This document shows, piece after piece, positions 22,129 through 32,997 of a stretch of DNA of 64,000 bases. The stretch is from Flaccisagitta enflata (taxonomy: Eukaryota > Chaetognatha > Sagittoidea > Aphragmophora). The notes under the pieces were generated by a model. That model was not told where the DNA came from. It saw only the letters and a list, made by a program, of their open reading frames with translations, and did no database searches. Location of the stretch: assembly GCA_965153355.1 (NCBI GenBank), contig OZ231128.1, positions 43,648,001-43,712,000 on the forward strand, given 5' to 3'. Within the stretch, counting starts at the first letter, position 1; every line of letters begins with the position of its first letter. The position numbers and the translations under genes are program-made.

Positions 22129-23472
22129 TTATGAGTCCAATTCCAGCCGCACGAGCTTCGTGCGGTCTTTCGTCACGATCTTTCCGTCTTGGCGCCGGAT
22201 GTGAGCCCTCCGGACATGGGCTGACGATCCCTCGACGCCCATGACACGTCCTAAACTCCAATTGTGACGAGGCAGCGTTTCGTCCATGACGATGACCATG
22301 TCATCCACCGCAAAGTCTTTCTCGGATCTCGACCATTTGCTTCGCGCGTGAAGAAGCGACAGATATTCGACCCTCCACGATTTCCAAAATGCATCCACAC
22401 GCGATTGCGCACGCCTCCATTGAATCTTCGCAGAGTCGGCGTCAGAGTTGACGCCTTGTTGCACCAGATCTAGAGGGGCGTGACCGGATGTCGATGGATT
22501 GAGGATATGATTCGGTGTGAGGGCCTCAGAGTCATTTGGATCATCGCTGAGCGCTGTCAGAGGACGGCGGTTGAGAATTCCTTCAACTTCGACAACGGCA
22601 GTGTTGAAGGCGTCGACGTGGAGGATGGCGCCAGTCGAGATGGAAGCAAGATGGCGCTTAAAGAGAGCGACGATTCTCTCCCACACCCCTCCATAGTGGG
22701 GTGTTCTCGGCGTGATGAAATCCCACCGAAGGCCGCGCCGCTGCAATTCTGGAGTTGACGAGCGGTTCCACGCTTCCATTTCCTTCTTGAGGATATTATT
22801 GGCGCCTACTAGATTCGTCCCGCAATCTGAAGTGAAACGGCGGATTCCTGGGCGCCTTGCTGCAAAGCGGATGATTGCATTTACCATCGCATCGGCTGAC
22901 ATGTTGAAAAGCAATTCCACATGGACGGCGCGTGACACGAAACAGGTGAACACTGCGATCCACACCTTGTGATCAGCACGCCCGTTCATCTTAACTAGGA
23001 AATGCCCCATGACATCCAATCCAGTCTCTGCAAAGACAGGTGCAGGATTGACGCGATTTGATGGAAGATTGGCCATTTGCTGATTTGCGTTCTTTTTAAA
23101 GTTCTTCTGGCATCTGAAGCATGTGTTGACGACGCTCTTGACAGCCTGAAGACCTTTTGTAATCCACACAAATTGGCGTAATTGGCACAATGTATGCTTT
23201 GCACCCGCGTGAAAATCATTGTGATGATAATGGCGAATCAATGATTTCACATTCTCGTCTTTTGGCGGCAGGATGAAGGGAAATTTAGCGTCATGTGCGA
23301 TGTCGGCGTTTTCCAATCGACTGCCGACGCGAATGATACCGTCGTCGTCGACGAAAGGATTCAATTTCCGCATCTCTTTATTCTTTATGATGAAGTCATG
23401 ACGGCTTTCTGGTTTAAAGACTTTTCCCAACTCCAATTGTTCGAAGACGTCTGAATAATGATGCCGCTGCAT
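22129..23472 (-). pseudogene. BEL integrase and C-terminal domain
   Basis: A 447-residue open segment of the polyprotein carries the integrase. It has the N-terminal zinc-binding domain (His at about 84 and 88, Cys118 and Cys121 in CFRC) and the catalytic core with Asp153 (GLDVMG), Asp216 (SDCGTN) and Glu265 (GGVWE). A C-terminal DUF5641-like region (about 355-445, VDAFWKSWRVEYLSLL...HNWSLGRV) ends before the stop. Integrase inserts the DNA copy into host DNA. All catalytic residues are present, so this segment itself is intact. The first Met is not a true start because it continues from the RNase H segment through a frame change near 23470. Confidence 0.92.
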
Positions 23473-23850
23473 TGACTTGACGAGCTGTTTGCGCGCCTTG
23501 CGTCACTTCCGGTTTAGGAAGGAGATCCTTTGCTGCTCGTGTCTTCGCCCTTGGATACGCTCTCCATCTTTTGACTGCGATAAGAACCATGCCGATGATC
23601 CGCAACTTGTGCATCCATTTTCCCCGAGAAGCTGCCGCAAGAAGTATCGCGTCAGCCACTTGTTTCTTTTCACTTTCAGCCACATACAATGCGGCGACTT
23701 GTGCAGAAATAGGGCACGTCGCGATGTTCGTCTTTGGCCATTGATCTTCGGGAAGACGCAAAAATGCAGGACCGTGATGGAATTGACGCCATTTTCGGCT
23801 TCATGGGCCTGGATGCCTCTGCTGCAGTAGTCCGCCGGGTTGTTTGTGAA
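23414..23850 (-). pseudogene. BEL pol linker between RNase H and integrase
   Basis: The minus-strand frame at 23414-23761 begins with the conserved FLRLPEDQWP-type motif that follows RNase H in BEL elements. It is out of frame with both the RNase H segment (frame change near 23840) and the integrase segment. It contains a basic stretch (RGKWMHKLR). This is a clear sign that this copy's pol is broken. Confidence 0.7.
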
Positions 23851-24911
23851 TCAACCCAGCGCCACTGTTGAGGATCAGACCCGCTATGGATCTTGGAGAG
23901 ACGATTGGCGAAAAATACAGGCCTCGGTTTCGCCGGATTGTAAATCATCTTCAGTGCAGATTCAGAATCAGACCAAAATCTGACGACAAGATTGTCCAAT
24001 TCGATGGTCCTTCCGACGAAGCGTTTGAGCTGCACTGCTTTTTCTGCGGATACAATCTCGACGCGTGGAACGCTGTTGTGATGAGAAGCACGTTTGGGAT
24101 TAAGTGGAATGACGTGGGATTTGGAGGCGATGAATGAAATGTGAACATCTCCATCTCGATTGACTTGACGTCGATATGCAACTGCTCCATATCCGCCTTT
24201 TGGAGCCGCATCGCAAAAGATCTCAATTGTTATTTCCGCAATGTCACTATTGTCGACGCCGCCATTCCACCAGCGTTCAATTCGGTATTGTTGTAGAAGA
24301 GGCCAAGATGAAGTGTAGCGGAAGAAGGACTCCTCGACGCTCTCTTCCAATGGCGAATCCCATCCCACTTCCTGTGGACGACAGAGTTGCAGATGTCGTC
24401 TGCCGATGTATGCGCTTGGGCTCCAAAATCCCAATGGATCATAAAGTTTGGCTTGCATGGAGACCAATTGGCGAGGTGTTTTCGCTCTAAGAGTTTTGAA
24501 TTCCTCGTCGCAGATGAAGATGAAAACGTCTTCCGCCGGAAGCCATGAGCGCCCAACACCTTCGTGAGCATCATCTTGCTTATCTGAGATGGGAATTGGC
24601 ACGTTCGGATCTCCATCCATCAATTGCCGCGCATTACTTTTCCACTTCACAAGATCCATCCCGCCTTCAGCCATCGCCGCCACTGCATCCACCTTCAACT
24701 GCAGTGCCGTGGCCGAATCCCCACCCCCACTTCCGTCGTCGACGTAGAAGCGGCGAATAAGATCGTAGACGTTGTAGGGATATTTGGGCCGGATTACTTC
24801 AGCATGCTTTCTGACGGTGAAAGCGTGACGAATGAGCTGGATTGGCTGCCGAAGACATGTGATAAGAACAGATTCAAAATGGCTTCTCGTAGAGTACGGT
24901 CTTTGAACCAA
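23840..24911 (-). pseudogene. BEL reverse transcriptase C-terminal part and RNase H
   Basis: The open segment from 24911 carries the RT catalytic box YVDD at residues 56-59 (plus 24735-24746), then the BEL-conserved QAKLYDPLGFWSP motif (about 153-165) after the RT. RNase H follows with Asp234 (IFCDAA), Glu285 (VPRVEI) and Asp315 (FWSDSES), and the QQWRWVDS box near 349. RT copies the RNA to DNA and RNase H removes the RNA strand. The frame after WVDS goes astray near 23840, where an adjacent frame restores the expected motif. Confidence 0.92.
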
Positions 24912-25266
24912 AAGAATCTGAACAGATCAGCGTCGTCAGGATGGACGCGGATCTGGTGGAAGAACGCCTTTATATCACACATAAAGGCGATCTTCCACTG
25001 ATGGCATATGAGGATGTCCATCAAGCTGTTCATCAAGTTTGGACCTCCGGAGGCAAATCATTGAGTGAGATCCCGTCGGTCGCGCACGCGCATGCGTGAC
25101 ATACGCGCGTTTTGCCGCGCAATTCAACAATATGAAGCGGCAAGAAGTACCAGCGCGGCTTCTCAATGCCGTCGTAAATCGTCGACATTGTCAATCTCAA
25201 CCGCCACTCCCGTCTCGTAAAACTTCTCGATTTCACGGAAGACTCTTTCTTTGAAGGCTGGATCAC
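24794..25266 (-). pseudogene. BEL reverse transcriptase N-terminal part
   Basis: Two overlapping minus-strand frames carry consecutive RT pieces. At 25033-25266 lie KPRWYFLPLHIV and the GISLNDLPP motif; at 24794-25036 lie FMCDIKAFFHQIRVHPDDAD, with the first catalytic Asp, and RFFWF. The frames change near 25035 and again near 24850 before the YVDD segment. The order matches BEL RT motifs. These breaks separate the two catalytic parts. Confidence 0.85.
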
Positions 25267-25385
25267 GCTTGAGCGAAGCGTTGGTTACCGAGCCGCTTCA
25301 TCGCATTCGGTCGTGATTTCACTCTTCTCAGAATTTCCATGATTTTTCGTGATGAAATTTCCATGTACAGGAGCAAAGTACTTTT

Positions 25386-25956
25386 TCACAACTGGGCAAA
25401 ATATGTCTTTTCCTCTAACGTTTTGCACGCTCTGACATTTTCAAGGGAATCACCCATCTCCTCTTGCGAGACGATTGATGATGCAAAGTCATGGTAGAAG
25501 ATGCGGTCAATGTTGCTGTTGAGGACGCGATTGTCGAGGATGCGATCGATGTTATCGTTGAGGACGCGATCATCCGTCGCGATAGCGTTGATCGACGCAA
25601 TATCTCGTCCTCTCTTGCCCGTTTTTCCACATACAGTCAACCGAATAGACATCTGAAGCAAGTCAAAGATCCTGAAGGCCCTCGCGGATTTCTTGAGCGA
25701 CGGCGGCATCCGCATGCGCCGCTCCGATGATCATCATCACACCTTCCAGCTTCTGGAAATTTTATGCCTTGATGTGAGGTTGGTCAGATAGGTCGCGGAG
25801 AAAAGGAGGAATGTCGCGTTCACTCGTTAACAAATCACCCACCAATGCGTCGTTGACGTCGACGATGTATTCCTCGTCGACCGATTGCATAGTGAATGAT
25901 GCGATGAAACGATCCTCAACAACATGACTTCCCACAGTAATCACCGTCATTTGCAC
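25386..25956 (-). pseudogene. BEL post-protease region
   Basis: Open pieces at 25762-25956 and 25386-25715 lie between protease and RT. The second holds a tandem repeat of VLNDNIDRI-like units (plus 25485-25580, made of GATGCGATCGATGTT-like repeats), an internal expansion not expected in a conserved enzyme. No catalytic motif seen. Confidence 0.6.
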
Positions 25957-25959
25957 TGT

Positions 25960-26110
25960 TTTTGTTGGAATCAGAAGACTGCGAATGCCGCTGAGTACTG
26001 ATCACGTCGCGATCAGCGCCTGAGTCGATCATAGCATATATCGTCCTCTGCGCACCCGAAGAATTGTTTATGATAGTCACTGGAACGATCGGACGGACAA
26101 CGTCGTCGAA
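25960..26110 (-). pseudogene. BEL aspartic protease
   Basis: The minus strand at about 26012-26042 encodes AMIDSGADRDVIS. This is the D-S/T-G active site of a retropepsin-type protease, preceded by a hydrophobic strand (VPVTIINNSS). The frame is broken on the C-terminal side, so the full domain cannot be followed. The protease would cut the Gag-Pol polyprotein. Confidence 0.75.
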
Positions 26111-26159
26111 TGAAGAGACGGACCGCGACGTTGCCGTCGCCGCCAGTCATGCCGTGGCG

Positions 26160-26549
26160 TTAGGAGAGATGATTTCCGTTGGATCGGCTGCCTCCGTCGT
26201 CGACGGAGCTGGTGTGCTGCTGCAGCCGCATCCTCTGACTTTTGAAGGGAGCCAGCGGTACTTTGTTTCCCCTGCTTATTTCTCCTTTCTTCTCTTCCTT
26301 TTCTTCTTTCTTGTAGGTGCGCCCATGGAGAATCGTTGCGTGCCGCTTCTTGCAGGTTTGGCAAGTCGGTCTGTTCGCGCATCCTTTGGCGTTGTGTCCT
26401 GGCGCGAGGCAGTGGAAGCACAGACGACGAGACATGATCTTTTGAACTCTCGCGTCCGCCCCAACTCTAATAGCTGTGACACTCTTCTGTTTGATGCATT
26501 CCACTGCAGACGTTGCAGCGGTCCGTCGACTACGTCTTTTGCTTGCCAT
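26160..26549 (-). pseudogene. BEL Gag nucleocapsid zinc knuckles
   Basis: The open segment has Cys44, Cys47, His52 and Cys57 (C-X2-C-X4-H-X4-C, in LCFHCLAPGHNAKGC) followed by a second C-X2-C-X3-H-X4-H finger (TCQTCKKRHATILH). The pair is characteristic of BEL elements. It binds genomic RNA. It joins the upstream segment by a frame change near 26540. Confidence 0.88.
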
Positions 26550-27634
26550 TGGTCAAAGCATCTTCATATGATGATGGCGCTTCTTTCTCTGTAGTTGCGA
26601 CTGCTGCCACTGATGCTGTTTGCAGCTTGCGCCTTTGTTGCGCTGAATCCGCCCATGTCTCGATCATATTGACCAAGTTGTCAAATGAAAATAATTGTCC
26701 ATTTTGGGCTGCTTCATGTTGCTTTTCCCAGAATTTATCTGCAAGATGAGGGACCCTCTTGTTGAGGATCTCTTGCAGCAGCTCGTCACGATAGCATTGT
26801 TGCACTTCTCCACAGGTCCTCGCAATCTTCTTTGCCTTTTGCAACCTTGCAGACAAGTTGAAATGCCTTGCATGGTCAGCCGACTGGATCTTCGCCTCCG
26901 TGACGATTTCGTTGAACAGCGCCGCAATGTTGCAGCGCCTTGCCATAGAGACGACGTCCATTTTTGCGAAAGCGTCGTCAATCTCCTCTTGCTGTCGCTT
27001 CAGTTGCGTCAATCGTCGCAGTTTCAATGATCTCTTTTGCCGGACCAGCAAACCACTTGAAGCAATTCAATAAGATGTCCATTTGCGTCAAGCCTTCATG
27101 CTTTTCAGCATCTTTGAACTTCCTCTTCCACATCATGAAATCGGTGGATGAAAGCTCCTGCAGAGGCTTCTCAGGTCTTGCTCTCTCCAACGCTTTGAGG
27201 CCGACCTCCCTTGCTCGCATGAGATCATTGTACGTCGCTCTTTCCAAAAACCTGTGAGGTTATTGGGCATCTGAGCGTGGACTTCAGTTGTGGGCTGCTT
27301 GATGATGCTCCACTTGATGATACGCTGGGGGTTGTTGGGTGGCGTAATGACCCCGACTTTACGGAGATCTTTTTGATGGTTTTTCCACCAACTTCTTCTT
27401 GCTGATTCATCTGTTGTTGACGATCATCTTGATGGAATCGGGGAGCATCAAAATCTTGGCGGACGTACTGTCGCTGTTGTTGTTCTTCTTTACGTTGTTT
27501 CTCTTCTGCTCTCGCTGCGGCAAGGTCAAAATCTCTCTGCTGAATCTGCATCTTCAAACTATCCACTTCTTGCTGCAAACGTTGATTCTGCTGGATGACT
27601 TCCGCTTGAGGCGTTGCTAGAGGCGCTTGCGCTA
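26530..27634 (-). pseudogene. BEL gag, part downstream of the insertion
   Basis: Three minus-strand frames carry consecutive Gag pieces: 27225-27634 (Gln-rich coiled coil, QQNQRLQQEVDSLKMQIQQ), 26978-27247 (STDFMMWKRKFKDAEKHEG, a capsid-like helical region) and 26530-27051 (helical, ending TNGKQKT). Frame changes lie near 27250, 27010 and 26540. The first piece is in the same frame as the gag part on the other side of the inserted element once the insert and one 8-bp duplication are ignored. Confidence 0.75.
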
Positions 27635-27859
27635 TAGGACAGGGGTTCTGACACAAATTTTGGCAGATCCTTCTTGTTAACGGCACTCTGGCTCAAAATC
27701 AATGTAGTATTAATGTTCTGCCTTCAAAAGTCGCATTGGGTATCAGGAAATTGTGACCGCCACCCCCTACCCCCCTCAGAAGGTGGTGACCTCTAAAGAT
27801 TAAGCAATTCGCCTTCTTTTGCTAATAAATTCTAAATGGATCATTCAAAAAGCCTGGTG

Positions 27860-28490
27860 ATGGTCTCATTTGAAAGGTATTTACGTGGAGAACATGAAAG
27901 ATTACTGATATGAAAGATGGGTCCCAAGGGGGGTCCTTAAGGGGCCCCTAAAGTGATTGAAGGGGCCCCCAAAGCATCCAATACATGAAAATGTGCAATG
28001 ATTTGTTAAAAAAACTAGGTAATGGTGTCATTTAAAACGTTTCTACCCATAGAATATGAAAAATTACTGATATGGAAGAGGGGGCTCTAAAGGGGCCCCT
28101 AAAGAACCCCAAAGAGGTTAAAGGGGCCCTTGAAGGATCTATAACCATGAAAATGTAGATTGAACTCTTTTATAAATCTGATTGTGGTGTTTTTGGAAGG
28201 TATCTACGTGGAGAACATAAAATGTTATTGACATGGATGATGGGGTCCCTAGGTGACCGCTTAGGGTCCCTTAAGGGATTGGATAGGACCCCAAAGTATC
28301 TAAAGTCTTGAAAATTTAAAATGAATTGTTTAAAAAAATCTGGTAGTGGTCTCATTTGGAAGGTATTTACATACAAAACATAAAACGTTACTGATATGGA
28401 AAATTTGGTTCCCAGGGGGCCCCCAAGGAGCCGCTAAGAAGTTTAAGAGGGCCCCAATGAATCCAAAATCATGAAAATCTTGAATTGTTA
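27860..28490. repeat. ~160-bp tandem repeat, left arm, four units
   Basis: Each unit has the order GGTctCATTTgGAAAGGT, TTACTGATATGGAA, then one to three GGGGCCCC-like blocks and CATGAAAAT. Units begin near 27860, 28020, 28180 and 28345. The right arm has the same units inverted with one missing. Confidence 0.7.
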
Positions 28491-28948
28491 TATTTTTCTC
28501 CAAAAGACAGACCAAAATAAACAAACAGATAGGTATACAGACAGAGAGACGGACAAAAAGACAGACAGACAAATGGGCGGATAAACCAAGAGAGGGAGAG
28601 TGCAGAGTGTGGAGTTCAGTTGAGGTTAGCTGGGCAATCAGTTATGGATGTCAACTCCTATGTGTCAAGATTAAGGGAAAATCTTGACACATTTGTGTGT
28701 CTGTCTTTTTGTGTGTCTGTCTTTTTGTGTGTCTGTCTTTTTGTGTGTCTGTCTGTCTGTATACCTATCTGTTTGTTTATTTCGGTCTGTTTTTTAGAGA
28801 AAACTAAGACAATTCAAGATTTTTATAATTTTGCATTCATTAGGGCCCTCTTTTACTCCTTAGTGGCTCTTTATCTACATTTTCATGGTTATCGATCCTT
28901 CAAGGGCCCTTTTAACCACTTTGGGGTTCTGTAGGGGCCCCTTTGGAG

Positions 28949-29255
28949 TAGGGTGGTCCCAAACTGGGTCAAATTTCAAATATTGATATACTTGAGCCCT
29001 TTGCACAAATGTCCAATAAAAGAAGGATTTCTCACAAGCTGGGGTGTGAAATCAAACAAGAAACCTTGTCGGCAAAACTATAGGGTTGCTATGGGGATTT
29101 TTTTATTGCCATAGGAAGCCTATAGTTTTGCCGCCATGGTTTAATCTTCAAATTCAGACCTCTGCTTGTGGGAAAACCTTCTTTTTTGGTACATATATGC
29201 AAAAAACTAGAGTATATCCTTTTTTGAAATTTGACCCTATTTTGTGACCACCCTA
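28949..29255. mobile_element. 307-bp MITE nested in the long-inverted-repeat element
   Basis: TAGGGTGGTCCCAAACTGGG at the left and its inverse (TTTGTGACCACCCTA) at the right, with the perfect 8-bp duplication CTTTGGAG at 28941-28948 and 29256-29263. The inner arms also match (GTCAAATTTCAAA / TTTGAAATTTGAC). The TAGGG ends and 8-bp duplication fit hAT. It disrupts the right arm of the host element, so it is the youngest layer of the nest. Confidence 0.85.
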
Positions 29256-29712
29256 CTTTGGAGCCCCCTCTTCCATATCAGTAATATTTCATATTCTATG
29301 GGTAGAAACGTTTTAAATGACACCATTACCTAGTTTTTTTAACAAATCATTGCACATTTTCATATATTGGATGCTTTGGGGGCCCCTTCAATCACTTTAG
29401 GGGCCCCTTAAGGGCCCCCCTTGGGACCCCTCTTTCATATCAGTAATCTTTCATGTTCTCTACGTAAAAACCTTTTAAATGAGACCATTACCAGGCTTTT
29501 TGAATGATCCATTTAGAATTTATTAGCAAAAGAAGGCGAATTGCTTAATCTTTAGAGGTCACCACCTTCTGAGGGGGGGTGGGGGGGTGGCGGTCACAAT
29601 TTCCTGATACCCAATGCGACTTTTGAAGGCAGAACATTAATACTACATTGATTTTGAGCCAAAGTGCCGTTAACAAGAAGGATCTGCCAAAATCTGTGTC
29701 AGAACCCCTGTC

Positions 29713-32028
29713 CTATTGCGCTACTTTTGGCGCCTTCGGCTGCAATCCACTCGTTGTCTTCTTGGGAGCGACTTTTCTCCTCTCCTTATCTTGCAGCTGC
29801 TGTGCCAACTTCGCGTCAGCGGCCTCTTGCCTCTGCCTCCTGCGCATCGCCTCCGTTGCTTCACCTCCGCTTCTGGCTGTGTTGAAGACCTTTTCCTCTT
29901 GATGGGGAAGACCAGTCTCCCTTCTAGCAGAACCAATCTGCTTCTCGAAGATCACTTCCGGTGCGGTAGGGAGAATCGTTGCTGCTGGGGTTTGGTGATG
30001 CTGATCCTGATGCTGTTGCTGTTGTTGAAGCCGTTGCTGCTGCCACTGTTGATGTTGAAGCTGCTGTTGCTGGTCAGGACGCTGTTGCTGTTCATTCTGC
30101 TGTTGCAGTTGACGCTGGCGCTGTCCTTGCTGCTGCTGCTGCTCCAACTGTTGCTGCTGCTGCATCGGCTGCTTGACGGATGTTTCCACTGACTGCACAT
30201 GACGTTGCTGTATGTTCGAATTGAACAATCCAGGATTGAAATTTCTGAAGATAGATCGACGGTCTTTTGGCGGATGCTGCGGCTGCTGCTGGTCCAGCTC
30301 AGACAGTTGTCTAAGCTTCACATCCCGCTGCTCTAAAGCTCCACCAATGCCGCCGTCGTTCAGGCTATTCCAGTGCTTTCGTTGCATCTCTGCCGCATTG
30401 TTGAATACTCCTGCCCTTCTATCTTCATCTCGTTGCTGCTGCTGGCGAAAGTTACACATTCTGTCGTATAACTCTTTGTCTTCTTGTGATGAGCTTCGCT
30501 GTTGGAATCCCAATGGCACCGCGATCGGCGCCTTTGGAGCTGTTGCTGCACCACCACCTTCACCTTCAGCCATCATGCGCAGACGTTGATCTGCAAGGCG
30601 TTGCTGTCTCTCTTCTTCTGTCTCCTCACTGACGTTCATGCTTTCGACAGGATGGTTATTTGAAGCTGGAGGATCCACTACCACCGCTGGGATCGCGGCG
30701 GAAGGTTGCTGTTGCTGCTGCAGTTGCTGTTGCATATGTTCTCCTGCATCGTTTTGCCGCTGTCGTTGTTGTTCATGCGGCTGCATTGCCGTTTGATGTT
30801 GTCGCAGCTCTTGTTGTTGTTGCTGTTGCTGCTGTTGCTGCTGTTGATCGTGTTGTTGCTGTTGTTGAGCCACAGGTTGTGGCGCCGGCTGCAGGATCTG
30901 ATGTTGTTGTTGATCTTGTTGACAAAATTGTTGGAGTTGCTGCAACTGCTGCTGCTGCAACAGCTCTTGCTGCTGCCGTTGAGCCGTCGTTTGCTGCTGC
31001 TCCTGTGGTCGGTGGAGTTGACGTTGCTGTTGGAGTTGCTGCTGCTGCATCTGCAATTGATGCTGCTGCTGTTGCTCCTGTTGCTGTCGCTGCTCCTCCT
31101 CCCGTTGTTGCTGCTGCATATCGTCAATCAGCCGACGGCCTTGTCGCATTTCCTCCTCCAACTGCCTACCCCATCTGTCTCTCTCAGCACTCCTGTTGAC
31201 GAAGCGTCGCCTCGCCCTCTCCTGCGGCGTCAATCCGTTGATGATCCCGCGGCCTCTTGCAAGAGCGTCGGCGTCGTCGAGATCCGCAAGCATGTCGTCA
31301 GCTTGCTCCATCGGAGACGCACGCGCAGGTTCAATTTCCGAGACCAAATCTGATACCCATTGATTGACGGCATCTCCTCTTTGGATCGGCGGCAGATTTA
31401 AAAATTGGCCGCCAGTTGGAGATTGCGCACCATGTCGCGGGACCGGAAGTGGTAGATACTCGGATCCGTCGGGGTTTGGCGAAGACGTTCGCATCCTTGG
31501 AGTCGGAGCGCCGGTAACATTGTCACGGGCGGCGTGGGTGTCAGTTGGGAGACTGTTCCATGAGAATTCATTGACGGGTCTTTTGCGATTCCCAATGTCA
31601 TTGTGCACTGCGTTCACGATGTCGGCGTTGGAAGGAAAACCCTCTGGATAGTTTTCACGATCAAAGAAACGCATGGAGTCCCATTCGCGCCGGATTCGAC
31701 GCAAAGTAGACGCCGCGAATCGAAGAGGGTCGCCGGGCATCGAGTCGAGCGCCATTTGCCTTGCATACGATATGAAGTCGTAAACCATATCTCGAAGTCC
31801 GTGTCGAGCGCCATCTGATTCACAGGCGGCGTCGTCGAAGTCATTCGTTCCTTCGGTGCAAGTAGAAACGGCGTCGAAAAGGCGCCGGCATCCTTCCATT
31901 TCCGCAGTGATGTCGTTCCTCATTGCGCGCAAACGATTCGACCTCGGACACTGATTCAAACCGAAGTGAGATACACGAGATGACGTTGAAGCGGTCGAGA
32001 CGGTGTCGTCGTTGCGCGCGGCTGCCAT
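29713..32028 (-). pseudogene. BEL gag, part upstream of the insertion
   Basis: 772 codons are open from the ATG at 32028 (MAAARNDDTVSTAS) to a stop inside the inserted element. The N-terminal ~250 residues are mixed and probably folded. A basic-acidic helix (QERARRRFVNRSAERDRWGRQLEEEMRQG) leads into a 400-residue Gln-rich region built of CAG/CAA runs. An in-frame ATG at 32115 lies inside the LTR and is less likely the start. The insertion removes the C-terminal gag and all pol from this frame. The low number of breaks here contrasts with pol. Confidence 0.8.
29990..31130 (-). repeat. CAG/CAA-rich polyglutamine-coding tract in gag
   Basis: On the plus strand this is a dense array of CTG, TTG and CTC triplets. 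It explains the many long overlapping frames in all other frames here; only the Gln frame continues the gag. Confidence 0.85.
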
Positions 32029-32092
32029 TGTCCAATTTCGTTTTCGGAGGTCGAAGACGGAAAGAGTCGAGTCGTTTTTAAATTTGTTGAAA

Positions 32093-32997
32093 TATAAGTT
32101 ACGCCCACGTTTCAACTGGTATGAGCTGTCTCTGACTGACTGACTTGTGTTGAAAGAAAGTTGGCCGATTTGGAAAATAGGAAGGCGATCGTCTCGTTTA
32201 TTCCAAAAATTTCAACAACTGAAGAGAGGGGGAAAAATGAAAGGGAAAGTGGGCGTTAATTGTGATCAGCAAACGCAAAAGATAACATGAAATCGAGATA
32301 GGACACAATAAAGGACAGAAACAGCACATGACAACATGTTCATCTTCTTCAGAGCCCATGCCACCTGATAATACCTGCCCCTGCCCCGGCCCATCCCATT
32401 AAATTCATCCATATCATCCCTATAGCAAGCTGATCGGGCAAGCGATAAAACCATATTAAAATCCGGCGATAAAAATGCAAAAGAGCAAAAGACAAAATAA
32501 CAGACCGGAAAACAAGATAAAAAACAACGTTAATAAAAGCAAAGACGCGTCTATAAAACTTACTTTTAGGCCCACTTTCGTTGGTTTCAACCCACAGTCT
32601 GTCGAAGTCAAATTAACGTTAATTGTCCGTTCATAAGTTTATCTGCAATAAAAAGATGAGAGATTATTGAAATTAGTGAATTCCAAGGGCGCATTCAAAC
32701 GATCACGAAAAATCAATCAATCACTTTAAGAAGCAATGCCGTAAATAAATAAAATCAATCAATCCAAAAATTGGATGATACGAAAGACGAGTTACGTATG
32801 TTCGCCTACGTAATAAAAACAAATGGCACAAAATACAAGGCGCAACCATATGGTTACCCATCTAGCGTTCAATATAAAAAATGGCGAGAAACAAAAGACG
32901 CGGGCATTGAATAATCGAGAAAGAGGAAAAGCCAAAAGCACGCAAAAGAGACAAAAGCACACATACTTAAGAAACGGACAGACATACATTTCTAACA
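32093..32997 (-). repeat. 5' LTR of the BEL element
   Basis: 905 bp, reading TGTTAG...CTTATA on the minus strand. AATAAA (plus 32197-32202) lies about 100 bp from its 3' end. Only about 65 bp separate the LTR end from the gag ATG at 32028. No TGG-starting tRNA-complementary primer site is evident immediately after the LTR. Confidence 0.9.

Larger units (their letters stand above)
27635..29715. mobile_element. 2081-bp hAT-like element with very long inverted repeats
   Basis: TAGGACAGGGGTTCTGACAC at the left is inverted at the right, and the 8-bp duplication TTGCGCTA lies at 27627-27634 and 29716-29723. The arms extend far inward: 28094 pairs near 29264, and the ATACAGACAG/CTGTCTGTAT region pairs near the centre, so the element is almost one hairpin. 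Each arm holds degenerate tandem units of about 160 bp with GGGGCCCC blocks, four on the left and fewer on the right. It has no coding capacity. The 8-bp duplication suggests hAT, though P or Merlin types are not excluded. Confidence 0.85.
17684..32997 (-). mobile_element. BEL/Pao LTR retrotransposon, interrupted and decayed
   Basis: Two near-identical LTRs flank a minus-strand gag-protease-RT-RNase H-integrase region, and the 5-bp duplication AACCG lies at 17679-17683 and 32998-33002. The domain order (RNase H before integrase, CCHC plus CCHH zinc knuckles, integrase followed by a DUF5641-type tail) is that of the BEL/Pao group. The element is about 15.3 kb including a 2.1-kb insertion in gag, so roughly 13.2 kb itself, longer than most BEL elements. 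The extra length is an additional coding-like region near its 3' end and a long glutamine-rich gag. Several frame changes make it non-functional as read. Confidence 0.95.

Noticed and set aside
30660-31353. Long plus-strand frames opposite the gag Gln tract
   Set aside because: Shadows of the CAG/CAA repeat; the minus-strand Gln frame is continuous with gag.
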